From CAYTZH01 sp964442285 (lineage in GTDB: Bacteria > Myxococcota_A > UBA9160 > JAFDET01): a stretch of DNA of 42,202 nt. The stretch lies in the NCBI GenBank assembly GCA_964442285.1, contig CAYTZH010000043.1:1-42202 (forward strand). Reading direction: 5' to 3'. Below the pieces are notes generated by a model that had not been told where the DNA came from, made no database searches, and saw only the letters and a program-made list of their open reading frames with translations. Within the stretch, counting starts at the first letter, position 1. The number at the start of each line of letters is the position of its first letter. The translations under genes and the position numbers were made by a program. Below, piece after piece: positions 17,982 to 26,275 of this stretch.

Positions 17982-19574
17982 CTAGGTGCCGCCGCCTTCC
18001 GCCAGCGGCCGTCCCCCGTCGCCGACGCTCTCGATGTCGATGCCGGAGAAGGCCGGCGCCAGCGCGCCCAGGCCGCGGGAGACGGCCCGAACGTCGAACT
18101 TGCCGTCGAAGCCCTCGAGCCCGAGGGCCGCGCCGAGGCGGGCCAGCACCTGGCCCTCGGCGTACGCCTCGAAGGACGGCTCCACCGCCGGCCGCACCCG
18201 CTGCACCCGTCCGGCGTGGTTCGTGAGGGTGCCGTGCTTCTCGGCGGCGTGGCGCGCCGGGAAGACGACCTGGGCCACGCGCTCGAGGTCGCTGTGGTGC
18301 GTGTCCAGCAGGATCACGGTGTCGAGCCGCGCGAGGGCCTCGTGTCCGCCGAGGAGCGCCGGGTCGAGCAGGTCGTGGCCCAGCACGATCAGGGCCTCGA
18401 TCCCACCGCCGCGCACGCGGTCGAGGAGCGGTCCGATCTCCCCGAAGCCGAGGGCGCGGGCTCCGGCGGCGTTGGCCGCCTTCTCGGCCTTCACCAGGAG
18501 CGCGTCCGCCTCGCCCAAGGGCACGGCGACGCCGCGCTCGTCGCTGCCCAGGGCGTCGAGCAGCCGCCGGAACACGGCCAGATCCTCGTTGGTGGCATGC
18601 CCGGAAGCGACGCCGGCCACCACGCCGGCGCCCTTCGACGCCACCAGGCGCAGGATCCGTTCGGCGGCCTGCTGCAGGGCGGCGTCGAGGCTGGCGCGCC
18701 GCAGCACGCCGTCTTCGCTGCGCACGGAGGGGTGGTCCAGACGGTCCTCGGCGCCGATCTCGCGGTAGGAGAGGCGACCCGCGTCGCAGATCCAGGTCTC
18801 GTTGACGGCATCGTTGCGGCGCGGGACGTAGCGGTAGACCTTGTTGTTGGCGACGCCCAGGTGGACGTTGCAGCCATTGGCGCAGCCCGTGCAGACGCCC
18901 GGCACGTCCTCCAGGAACCAGACCCGGATCTTGAAGCGGAAGTCCTTGGTGGTGAGCGCGCCCACCGGACAGATGTCGGCGACGTTCATGGAGTACGGAT
19001 TGTCGAGCTCGATTCCCGGGAAGGTCTCGATCACCGAGCGGTCGCCCCGGTTGAAGACGCCGATCTCGCCGGTCTTCGGCACCTCGCGGCAGAAGCGCAC
19101 GCAGCGTCGGCACAGGATGCAGCGCTCCTGGTCGAAGACGATCGTGGGGCCGAAGTCGACGCTCTTCTTGAGCGCCCGGCGGGGCTCCTTGGTGCGGGCC
19201 TGCCCCACGCCGTACTCGAAGGCGTAGTCCTGAAGCTTGCACTCGCCCGCCTGGTCGCAGATGGGGCAGTCCAGCGGGTGGTTGACCAGCAGCAGCTCCA
19301 TCACGCCTTCGCGGGCCCGCTGCACGCGGTCGGTCGTGGTGTGGATCACCATGCCGTCCTTGATGGGCGTGTTGCAGGCGATCTGGAGCTTGGGGAAGCC
19401 CTCCACCTCCACCTGACAGAGTCGGCAGGAGCCGTCGATCGAGAGCTTCGGGTGCCAGCAGTAGTGGGGGACGTCGACGCCGTTCATCAGCAGGCCCAGG
19501 TCGTCGAGCGCCTGCAGGATGGTTCGGCCCTCTGCGACCTCGTGGGACTCGCCGTCGACGGTGATGGTGGGCAT
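17982..19574 (-). CDS. nuoG: NADH-quinone oxidoreductase subunit G, short form
   Basis: NuoG is the iron-sulfur-rich N-module subunit that carries electrons from NuoF toward the quinone. From ATG 19574 it has 530 residues, shorter than the roughly 670-910 of well-studied homologues; the C-terminal molybdopterin-oxidoreductase-like part is reduced. A [2Fe-2S] ferredoxin domain (CWHPKLSIDGSCRLC plus a later Cys) is followed by the His-Cys3 cluster site HPLDCPICDQAGEC and a [4Fe-4S] site (CILCRRCVRFC and later DICPVGA). A further C-x2-C-x3-C-x27-C motif beginning CTGCANGC matches the N7 cluster ligands. The start lies 11 nt after nuoF. Confidence 0.93.
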   Translation of the reverse strand: MPTITVDGESHEVAEGRTILQALDDLGLLMNGVDVPHYCWHPKLSIDGSCRLCQVEVEGFPKLQIACNTPIKDGMVIHTTTDRVQRAREGVMELLLVNHPLDCPICDQAGECKLQDYAFEYGVGQARTKEPRRALKKSVDFGPTIVFDQERCILCRRCVRFCREVPKTGEIGVFNRGDRSVIETFPGIELDNPYSMNVADICPVGALTTKDFRFKIRVWFLEDVPGVCTGCANGCNVHLGVANNKVYRYVPRRNDAVNETWICDAGRLSYREIGAEDRLDHPSVRSEDGVLRRASLDAALQQAAERILRLVASKGAGVVAGVASGHATNEDLAVFRRLLDALGSDERGVAVPLGEADALLVKAEKAANAAGARALGFGEIGPLLDRVRGGGIEALIVLGHDLLDPALLGGHEALARLDTVILLDTHHSDLERVAQVVFPARHAAEKHGTLTNHAGRVQRVRPAVEPSFEAYAEGQVLARLGAALGLEGFDGKFDVRAVSRGLGALAPAFSGIDIESVGDGGRPLAEGGGT

Positions 19575-19585
19575 GTGGCTCCTTC

Positions 19586-20884
19586 CTACAGCTCGAAGCT
19601 CTCGGGGAAGGGGCACTTACGCTGCCGGACGTGCTCTTCGAAGTCCTCTCGGAAGTGGCGCATCAGGCCCTGCACGGGCCAGGCGGCGGCGTCCGCGAAG
19701 GCGCAGATGGTCTGACCCTCCATCTTGGCCGCGACGTCCAGCAGGATGTCCAGGTCCGCGCTCGAGCCGGCGCCGCGCTCGATCCGGTTGACGATCTTGT
19801 TGAGCCAGCCGGTGCCCTCGCGGCACTGGGTGCACTGGCCGCAGGACTCGTCCCGGAAGAAGTAGGTGATGACGCAGCCCACCCGGACCATGCAGGTGGT
19901 CTCGTCCATGACCATCACGCCGCCGGTGCCGAGCATGGTCTGCTTCTCGCGCAGGAACTCGTTGGCCATGGGCACGTCGAGCATCCCGGCGGGCAGGATC
20001 GGCATGCTCATGCCGCCGGGGATGACGCCCTTCACCTTGCGGCCGTCCGGGATCCCGCCGGCGTGCTCGAACACGATCTCGTCGAGGGGCGTGCCCAGGG
20101 GCAGCTCGTAGAGCCCGGGCCGCACCACGTGGCCCGACACCCCGAACAGCGTGGTGCCGGGGCTCTTCTCCGTGCCGAAGCCCCGGAACCACTCGGCGCC
20201 CCGCTCGAGGATGTGGGGCACGTGGCAGAAGGTCTCCACGTTGTTGACCGTGGTGGGCATCCCGAAGGCGCCGTACTGGGCCGGGAAGGGCGGCTTCTTG
20301 CGGGGCTGCCCCTTCTTGCCCTCGAGCGATTCGAGCAGCCCCGTCTCTTCGCCGCAGATGTAGGCGCCCGCGCCCCGGTGCACGATCACTTCGTGGGAGA
20401 GGCCGCTCTTCAGGATGTTCTCGCCCAGGAGCCCGGCCTCGCGCGCCTCGGCCACGGCGCGCTCCAGGGTCCGCGTCTGCGACGCGTACTCGCCCCGCAC
20501 GTAGACGAAGGTCTTCTCGGCGCCCGTGGCCCAGGCCCCGATCAGCAGGCCCTCGATCAGCTTGTGGGGCGCCCGCTCGAGCAGCATGCGGTCCTTGAAG
20601 GATCCGGGCTCGGACTCGTCGGCGTTGCAGACCAGGTACTTGGGCTTGTCGGTGTCGGTGGGCATGAACGACCACTTCATGCCCGTGGAGAAGCCGGCCC
20701 CGCCCCGCCCCTGCAGCCCCGAGGCCTTCATGAGCTCGATCACGTCCTCGGGACTCATGCTGCCGAGGACCTTCTTCGCGGCCGCGTACCCGCCCCGGGC
20801 CTTGTAGCCCTCGAGGGTGCCGTAGGCGTCGTCGGCGAAGTGCTCGCTCAGGTAGCTGGTGACGAAGGGAACCTGGAGACCCAA
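19586..20884 (-). CDS. nuoF: NADH-quinone oxidoreductase subunit F (NADH/FMN binding)
   Basis: NuoF oxidises NADH through FMN. The TTG start at 20884, two bases after the nuoE stop and behind GGAG, gives 432 residues, normal for the family. The frame is open further upstream, where it shadows nuoE. Motifs are GLQGRGGAGFSTGMKW and CNADESEPGSFKDR (NADH/FMN site), HRGAGAYICGEETGLLESLE, and the C-terminal [4Fe-4S] ligands ESCGQCTQCREGTG and TICAFADAAAWP. It acts with NuoE and NuoG as the electron-input module. Confidence 0.96.
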   Translation of the reverse strand: MGLQVPFVTSYLSEHFADDAYGTLEGYKARGGYAAAKKVLGSMSPEDVIELMKASGLQGRGGAGFSTGMKWSFMPTDTDKPKYLVCNADESEPGSFKDRMLLERAPHKLIEGLLIGAWATGAEKTFVYVRGEYASQTRTLERAVAEAREAGLLGENILKSGLSHEVIVHRGAGAYICGEETGLLESLEGKKGQPRKKPPFPAQYGAFGMPTTVNNVETFCHVPHILERGAEWFRGFGTEKSPGTTLFGVSGHVVRPGLYELPLGTPLDEIVFEHAGGIPDGRKVKGVIPGGMSMPILPAGMLDVPMANEFLREKQTMLGTGGVMVMDETTCMVRVGCVITYFFRDESCGQCTQCREGTGWLNKIVNRIERGAGSSADLDILLDVAAKMEGQTICAFADAAAWPVQGLMRHFREDFEEHVRQRKCPFPESFEL

Positions 20885-20886
20885 AT

Positions 20887-21354
20887 CTACTCCAATGCGT
20901 CGAGGAGGCGCTTGGCGGCCTCCGCGTCGAGGTCTTCGTGATAGGTCTCGCCGATCCGCAGCATGGGCGCATAGGCGCAGGCGCCGAGACATTCTTCGTG
21001 GCCGAGAGTGATGCGGCCGTCCTCGGTGGTCTCTCCCGCCTCGATCCCCAGGTGGGCCTCCAGCTGCCGCATCAGCCCGCGCGCGCCGCGCAGGGAGCAG
21101 GGAAGGTTGGTGCACACGTACACGTGGTGCCGACCCTGGGGCCGGTCGTAGAACATGTTGTAGAAGTGCACGACCTCGAGCACCTCGACGGGGAGCAGCT
21201 CGAAGATCTCCGCCAGCGCGCGCGCGGTCTCGAAGTCGATGTGGCCCCGCTCGGCCTGCACGAGATGGAGCGCCGGGAGCAGGGCGCCGCGGCGGGCGGG
21301 GTACTTCGCGATCTCGCGGTCGATCGCCTCGCGCAGCAGCTCGGAGATCACCAT
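20887..21354 (-). CDS. nuoE: NADH-quinone oxidoreductase subunit E
   Basis: This is a thioredoxin-fold [2Fe-2S] subunit of the N module, 155 residues from ATG 21354, which overlaps the nuoA 3' end by 7 nt. The ligands appear as VCTNLPCSLRG (C-x4-C) and EECLGACAYAP (C-x3-C). Upstream are LVQAERGHID and VLEVVHFYNMF, both typical. The frame is open to 21573, but that part shadows nuoA in another frame. Confidence 0.95.
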   Translation of the reverse strand: MVISELLREAIDREIAKYPARRGALLPALHLVQAERGHIDFETARALAEIFELLPVEVLEVVHFYNMFYDRPQGRHHVYVCTNLPCSLRGARGLMRQLEAHLGIEAGETTEDGRITLGHEECLGACAYAPMLRIGETYHEDLDAEAAKRLLDALE

Positions 21355-21701
21355 TCGAGCGCGCCCTTTCTCCACTCGTAGAGGAGTCCGACCACCAGCG
21401 GAACGGTGAAGACGACCATGGCCCAGTAGCCGTGCCAGCCCAGCTCCAGGAACAGGGCGCCCCAGGGGTAGAAGAAGAGGGCCTCGACGTCGAAGACGAC
21501 GAAGAGAATGGCCACCAGGTAGAACTTCACCGCGAAGCGGCGGTGCGGCGATACGATCTGTTTCTCGCCGCACTCGAAGGGCTCGAGCTTCTCGTTGAAG
21601 CGGCGCTTGGGACCCACCAGGATCTGGATGGTCAGCATCGCGCCGGCGACGACGAGGGCGATCCCAAGAATGATCAGCAGGCCGCTGTACTCGGCGAGCA
21701 T
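21348..21701 (-). CDS. nuoA: NADH-quinone oxidoreductase subunit A
   Basis: This 117-residue, three-helix membrane subunit is located at the base of the quinone cavity. Family marks are EPFECGEKQIVSPHRRFAVK and FYLVAILFVVFDVEALFFYPW. It is the first gene of the run. Its ATG at 21701 follows AAGGGGGG, and a sigma-70-like promoter lies about 100 bp upstream. In most operons nuoB follows here; instead nuoE starts inside the nuoA stop region. Confidence 0.95.
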   Translation of the reverse strand: MLAEYSGLLIILGIALVVAGAMLTIQILVGPKRRFNEKLEPFECGEKQIVSPHRRFAVKFYLVAILFVVFDVEALFFYPWGALFLELGWHGYWAMVVFTVPLVVGLLYEWRKGALEW

Positions 21702-21806
21702 CGGGCCACCCCCCTTGCCGAGGCCGGCACGACGGCGGCGGCCCCCCCGGGAGAGGGCCGCACGGAGACGCGGAAACGCCCGTCTGGCCTACGGATTCCG
21801 CGCCGG

Positions 21807-21835
21807 ACGTTAGCCGTGCGGCCCCACAGCGTCAA
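21807..21835 (-). promoter_or_regulatory. Candidate sigma-70 promoter of the nuo run
   Basis: On the minus strand TTGACG (21835-21830) and TAACGT (21812-21807) are spaced by exactly 17 bases. Transcription would start near 21800 and leave a leader of about 100 nt before nuoA. The -35 box is strong and the -10 box matches only at three positions. Confidence 0.4.
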
Positions 21836-21946
21836 GAAAACGCGGCTGATAGACTCCCAGCCAGCGGGCCCCGCAGCGGACGTGGGAATGGGTGCCGCAA
21901 CGCGTCGTTCTGCCTACGTCCCCGTTCCCGACCGACGGAGGTCCGC

Positions 21947-22813
21947 TTGTCCCGATTCGCCCCCCGCCGCGCGGTCGTCCTGCTGCTCGCCGCCGCGATC
22001 GTCGCGGGCTGCGGCGGGCGGGTCGTTCGGGACACCGTGCTGGAAGAGGATGGGCTGGAGATCTTCCTGCGCGGGGTGACGGAGGGCGGCGAGCTCGTCG
22101 ATCGCGGCTTCGAGCACCCGGCCACGGTGGCTCCGGTGCGGGTGGCCCACATCCTCGGGCGCGTCGACGTGATCCTGGGCGACGACCCCGACGGGGGGCG
22201 GGTCCCCGCGGTGCCCCTGTCCATGATCTTCCGGATCGGCGAGGGCGTCTCTGCGGCGCTCGCCCGGGCCCACTCGGGCCAGGAGGTCGTGGTGCGCGCG
22301 CTCCGCCGGGATCGGCGCTGGGGCATCTTCACCCACCACCACTTCACGAGCCTGGTGGTCCGGGTGCGCGGCGGCCTGCTCGAGACCCACCTGGGCCACA
22401 TCGACTGGGAGGTGCCCAAGGCCGCCACGGCCCGGGGCGACAAGCTGCCCGAGCCCTACGTCGGGAAGCGCTACATGGCCTTCCGGGTGGTCCCTACCGA
22501 CGGCATCGTCCCGGTCGGCGCCCAGGGCTTCGCCGCGGACTGGCGCTCGCCCCGCTTCGCCGACCCGGGGGGGCTCCAGATCACGCCCAGGGGGGTGCAG
22601 CGGCGTACCATCCTGCTCGAGTCCTCCTCGCCGCCGGCCGAGGAGACCCCGGAGGCGGCGCCCACCGCGGAGGCCCTGCCGGGATCGCTGGCTCCGCTCA
22701 CGCTCCGGCGCCTGGCCGACCTGGAGGAGGCGCGGGCCCGGGGCGAGATCACCGAGGGGGCCTACCAGGCCCGACGCCGGGCGATCCTGGCGGAGGATCC
22801 GTCGACGCCCTAG
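21947..22813 (+). CDS. Lipoprotein of unknown function with SHOCT-like C-terminal segment
   Basis: This is a 288-residue protein starting at TTG 21947 behind a clear GGAGG. The signal sequence ends in the lipobox IVAGC, so Cys22 would be lipidated. The mature part has alternating charged and hydrophobic beta-like stretches and no family I recognise. Residues about 259-281 (LADLEEARARGEITEGAYQA) resemble the short helical SHOCT module found at the ends of oligomeric bacterial proteins. It is divergent from nuoA; a link with complex I is not suggested by sequence. Confidence 0.7.
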   Translation: MSRFAPRRAVVLLLAAAIVAGCGGRVVRDTVLEEDGLEIFLRGVTEGGELVDRGFEHPATVAPVRVAHILGRVDVILGDDPDGGRVPAVPLSMIFRIGEGVSAALARAHSGQEVVVRALRRDRRWGIFTHHHFTSLVVRVRGGLLETHLGHIDWEVPKAATARGDKLPEPYVGKRYMAFRVVPTDGIVPVGAQGFAADWRSPRFADPGGLQITPRGVQRRTILLESSSPPAEETPEAAPTAEALPGSLAPLTLRRLADLEEARARGEITEGAYQARRRAILAEDPSTP

Positions 22814-22895
22814 GGCCGGCCCCCGGCTCGGGGTCTTGGCCCGCCGGGTTGCCTGCGCCCGGGGCGGCAGCGGGTCGGCCGCGGACGCCGCGGGC

Positions 22896-22924
22896 TTGGC
22901 GGGGGCCCCTCTGGCCCGTAACCT
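22896..22924 (+). promoter_or_regulatory. Candidate promoter for the flippase/sulfatase-like fusion gene
   Basis: TTGGCG (22896-22901) and TAACCT (22919-22924) are separated by 17 bases and lie 46 bp before the ATG at 22971. Both boxes are partial matches; the TANNNT form resembles the other candidate -10 boxes in this window. Confidence 0.3.
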
Positions 22925-22970
22925 GCCGTGTTTTTCTGGCGACCCACCCCCAGGCCTGCCGGAGGTTTCC

Positions 22971-25900
22971 ATGACGATCCTGCTCGAGATCCTCGCCGTC
23001 GCCGTGCTGGCGCTGGTCGTGGCCCGGTTCGGGAGCGATCCGTGGAAGGGCCGCGTGCTCAACGTGCTGAAGGCCTGGGTCACGATCCGCGCCTTCTGGC
23101 TCCTGCTCGGCCATCCGGTCGCCATGGAGGACGGGAGCAAGGTCGTCGCCTGGCGCCTCATCCTGGACCAGCTCGAGAGCATCGACGCCGCGACGTTCTG
23201 GCTCTACGTGGGCGCCGCCGCCGGCATCAAGTTCGTGGGCATCCTCGCCTCGATGCGGCGCTGGGTGGTGCTGCTCCAGGGGCAGGGGATCCAGCTCCCC
23301 TTCCGTCACATCTTCGGGTCGTTCCTGATCGGCCGCTTCATCGGCACCTTCCTGCCCAGCACGGCGGGTCTCGACGGCTACACGCTCTACGACGCCTCGC
23401 GCTTCAGCGGGCGGACGGTGGAGGTCACCGCGGCCAAGGCCCTGGAGAAGGTGATCGGCATCTTCGGGATCTTCCTCACCTTCCTGGTGGCCCTGCCCTT
23501 CGGCATCAAGATCTTCGGCGACAGCGCGAGCCTGGTCGCCGCGATCACCGTGCCCCTGGCGGTGGGGCTGATCAGCGCGCTGCTGCTGATCCTCTGGTAT
23601 CCGCGCCTGGTGCAGTGGTTCCTCGAGAATCTTCCCCTGCCGGGCAAGGCCCGCCTGGAGGGGCTCGTGATGCGGGTCTCCCAGTCGGCGGCCGCCTACC
23701 GGGACAAGAAGCTGCTGGTGCTGCAGGCCCTGTTCCTGTCGTGGGTGGTGCATTTCACGACGGCGGCCATGTACTACTTCACGGCGCTGGCCATCGGCGC
23801 CGCGGCGGCCGAGTTCTGGCCGGTCACCTTCGCGTCGTCGATCCAGATCTTCGCCACGGTGGTGAGCCCCTTCACCATCGCGGGCGAGGGCATCCGCGAG
23901 GCCGCCCAGTACTGGCTGCTGAAGAACCAGATCGGCGCCGCGGCCTCGATCGTGTCGGCGGCCCTGGGCTTCTGGGCCGCCGAGGCGCTGACGCTCCTGG
24001 GCGGCGTGTTCTGGTGGATCCGTCCCAGGGACTACCGCCCCGCCTACTGCCTCGTGCACGGCGAGCAGGTGGATTTCGACGAGGCCGCGCGCAACGCCCT
24101 GGCGCTGGAGACGGAGGAGGAGCGCGCCCGGCGCGAGGCGGCGCCCCCGAGCGAGGTGCCGGCCTTCGGCGCCCGGCTCGCGGCCAGCGCCGGCTACGGC
24201 TTCGGCGCCGGCGCCCTGGGCGGTCTGCTGATCGGCCTGGTCGAGAGCCTGGTGATCGCGGCGGGCGGCTTCGCCGACGAGGCCCAGGTGCTGTGGTACG
24301 GGCCGCTCGTCTACGGCCTGTTCTTCGGCGGCCTCGGGCTGGCGGGTGGCCTCGTCCTTTCCGTGCTGCCGATGGACCTCCGGGAGGTCCGCGGCTGGAC
24401 CACGAGCCTGGGTCTGCTCGGGGTGCTCGTGCCCTTCGGGCTGGTGATCGCCCTGTTCCGGGTACGCCGGGACGTGTTTGCCGAGCAGATGCCCCCCGCG
24501 CCGGTGCTGCTCGGCCTGGTCGGGGCCTTCGGGCTGCTGGCGCTCGCGCTCTTCTTCGTCGGTCCCCGCCTGTTCGCGGGGCGCGCGGGCAGCGTCGCCC
24601 GGCCCCTGAGCGCCTTCGGTCTGCTGCTGGCCGTCGCCCTCGGCGGGGCCGCAGCGGGCAGCCTGGTGGCCGGCGGCGGCCCGGCGCGGAGCGCGCCGCC
24701 GGCCGTCCCCGCCGCGCTGGCCGAGCGGCCCAACCTGATCCTGATCATGGTCGACACCCTGCGGGCGGACCACCTCTCGTGCTACGGCGCCCCCCACGTG
24801 AAGACGCCCAACCTGTGCCGGCTGCTGGACGCGGGCGGGACGCGCTTCGAGGGCTTCTCCCATGCGAGCTGGACCAAGCCCGCCACCGCCAGCCTGCTCA
24901 CCGGGCTCATGCCGAGCGCCCACCAGACCATGTCGAAGCCCGCCGCCCTGCCCGGCGACGCGGAGCTGGTGAGTGAGGTGCTGCAGCAGGCGGGCTACAC
25001 CACGGGCGGGGTGGTCTCCAACATCAACCTGACGCCGAGCTACGGCTTCGCCCAGGGCTTCGACGAGTACACCTATCTCGGCCCCGACTACCTGGCGGGC
25101 GCCAAGGAGTCCTCGTCGAAGCTCATCCTCTACCAGATCCTCCGCAAGGTCTTCTTCAGCGTGCGCCCGGGCCTGCGCTTCGGCGACTTCTACCAGGACT
25201 CCCGGGTGGTGAATGCGGTCGCCTTCGACTGGCTGGAGCGGCACCGGGAGAGCCGCTTCTTCCTGTTCCTGCACTACATGGATCCCCACGACCCCTACTT
25301 CGTGCATCCCTACGACGGCACCGGCATCGCCCGGGTCTCGGCGGACCACCCGGATCCGGCCCTGGCCGAGGAGATGAAGCGGCTCTACGCGGGCGAGATC
25401 GAGTACCTGGACCGCAACGTGGGTGAGCTGTTCGACAATCTCGAGGCCTGGGGGCTCTGGGACGACGCGCTCATCGTGCTGACCGCCGACCACGGCGAGG
25501 AGTTCTACGAGCACGGCGGCTGGTGGCACGGGCTCACCCTGTACGAGGAGCAGATCCGCGTGCCCCTGCTGGTGAAGTGGCCCGCGGGCGAGGGGCCCGT
25601 GCCGGCCCACGCCGAGGGCATCGCCCGACACCTCGACGTGTCGCCCACCCTGCTGGCCTACGCGGGCGCCGTGAAGCCGGCGGCCATGCACGGGGTCGAC
25701 CTGCGCACCGCCTGGGCGAATCGCGCCGAGAAGGACCAGCTGCACGTGGCCGAGGAGGACCACGAAGGCAACGTCCTGCGCGCGGCGCGCACGGCGACCT
25801 GGAAGCTGATCGAGGCCAACCCCGGCAACCCGCGCGGGCTCCCGGACAAGGAGCTCTTCCACGTGGCCGAGGATCCGAACGAGACCCGGGACCTGCTCGC

Positions 25901-26072
25901 CGACCAGCCCGAGCTGGCGGACCGCCTGCAGCTGGACGCCGAGACCGCCATCGACTTCGCCGCCTCGGGCGCCCTGGAGGGCGAGGAGCGCGAGGGGCTG
26001 AGCAAGGCCGAGTGCGAGCGCCTGGCCGTGCTGGGCTACATGCAGATGGAGGACTGCGACGGCCTGAGCTAG
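22971..26072 (+). CDS. Fusion of LPG-synthase-TM (flippase-like) domain with sulfatase-like hydrolase domain
   Basis: The ATG at 22971 follows GGAGG with ideal spacing and gives 1033 residues. Residues 1 to about 350 form a polytopic domain like the lysylphosphatidylglycerol-synthase membrane region (GRFIGTFLPSTAGLDG and FTIAGEGIREAAQYWLL). About five more membrane helices follow. From about residue 587 comes an alkaline-phosphatase-superfamily domain: LILIMVDTLRADHLSCYG (metal site), SWTKPATASLLTG and TADHGEEFYEHGG. The position of the sulfatase Cys/Ser nucleophile is Thr635 and the usual following Arg is Thr, as in phosphoglycerol/phosphoethanolamine transferases. I infer a periplasmic phospho- or sulfo-ester enzyme tied to lipid transport, not a formylglycine sulfatase. 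Confidence 0.8.
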   Translation: MTILLEILAVAVLALVVARFGSDPWKGRVLNVLKAWVTIRAFWLLLGHPVAMEDGSKVVAWRLILDQLESIDAATFWLYVGAAAGIKFVGILASMRRWVVLLQGQGIQLPFRHIFGSFLIGRFIGTFLPSTAGLDGYTLYDASRFSGRTVEVTAAKALEKVIGIFGIFLTFLVALPFGIKIFGDSASLVAAITVPLAVGLISALLLILWYPRLVQWFLENLPLPGKARLEGLVMRVSQSAAAYRDKKLLVLQALFLSWVVHFTTAAMYYFTALAIGAAAAEFWPVTFASSIQIFATVVSPFTIAGEGIREAAQYWLLKNQIGAAASIVSAALGFWAAEALTLLGGVFWWIRPRDYRPAYCLVHGEQVDFDEAARNALALETEEERARREAAPPSEVPAFGARLAASAGYGFGAGALGGLLIGLVESLVIAAGGFADEAQVLWYGPLVYGLFFGGLGLAGGLVLSVLPMDLREVRGWTTSLGLLGVLVPFGLVIALFRVRRDVFAEQMPPAPVLLGLVGAFGLLALALFFVGPRLFAGRAGSVARPLSAFGLLLAVALGGAAAGSLVAGGGPARSAPPAVPAALAERPNLILIMVDTLRADHLSCYGAPHVKTPNLCRLLDAGGTRFEGFSHASWTKPATASLLTGLMPSAHQTMSKPAALPGDAELVSEVLQQAGYTTGGVVSNINLTPSYGFAQGFDEYTYLGPDYLAGAKESSSKLILYQILRKVFFSVRPGLRFGDFYQDSRVVNAVAFDWLERHRESRFFLFLHYMDPHDPYFVHPYDGTGIARVSADHPDPALAEEMKRLYAGEIEYLDRNVGELFDNLEAWGLWDDALIVLTADHGEEFYEHGGWWHGLTLYEEQIRVPLLVKWPAGEGPVPAHAEGIARHLDVSPTLLAYAGAVKPAAMHGVDLRTAWANRAEKDQLHVAEEDHEGNVLRAARTATWKLIEANPGNPRGLPDKELFHVAEDPNETRDLLADQPELADRLQLDAETAIDFAASGALEGEEREGLSKAECERLAVLGYMQMEDCDGLS

Positions 26073-26100
26073 CCGACCGCGGCGGGTCTGGCGAGCCGGC

Positions 26101-26130
26101 TTGACGGCTTCCCCGCGGGTCGCTTACCCT
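26101..26130 (+). promoter_or_regulatory. Candidate promoter upstream of the SAM-II-like leader
   Basis: TTGACG (26101-26106) and TACCCT (26125-26130) are 18 bases apart. Transcription would begin near 26137, just before the riboswitch-like element, and leave about 140 nt of leader before the ATG at 26276. Confidence 0.4.
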
Positions 26131-26149
26131 TCTGGCTTCGGGTTCGAAA

Positions 26150-26226
26150 AGCAGGGTGATTTCAGGCGCTTGCAGGCCCGTGAGCCCACCAGTCAGGGTT
26201 CCCCGCCCGAGCTGCTAAGCGCCCCA
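26150..26226 (+). promoter_or_regulatory. Candidate SAM-II riboswitch in the leader of the methionine-pathway gene
   Basis: The order of conserved SAM-II elements is present: TGATTT (26157-26162), TTGCAG (26170-26175), CGTGA (26179-26183) and GCTAA (26214-26218). The pseudoknot helix can form from GGCGCTT (26165-26171) with AAGCGCC (26217-26223), seven pairs. SAM-II aptamers bind S-adenosylmethionine and turn off methionine-synthesis genes, which suits the gene that follows. Two points do not fit well. The first helix is weak, with three G-C pairs (26154-26156 with 26177-26179). The linker before GCTAA is about 30 nt instead of about 10, and could hold an extra hairpin. Confidence 0.6.
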
Positions 26227-26275
26227 GACGCGAGCGACGCGCGAGACCGCGCCGACCCAGCGCAGCGAGGCGCCC

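Noticed and set aside
21702..21946. A small gene between nuoA and the lipoprotein
   Set aside because: No open frame there has both a ribosome-binding site and protein-like composition; the space holds a promoter-like sequence and leaders.
22749..25862. 1037-codon open frame antisense to the flippase/sulfatase-like fusion
   Set aside because: Composition is typical of an antisense shadow of a GC-rich gene, and the plus-strand protein has clear domains and a good ribosome-binding site.
26136..26160. GGTTCGAAA looks like a tRNA T-loop
   Set aside because: The bases that should form the T stem do not pair and the position of conserved C61 is A. No acceptor stem can be drawn. It lies at the start of the riboswitch-like leader.
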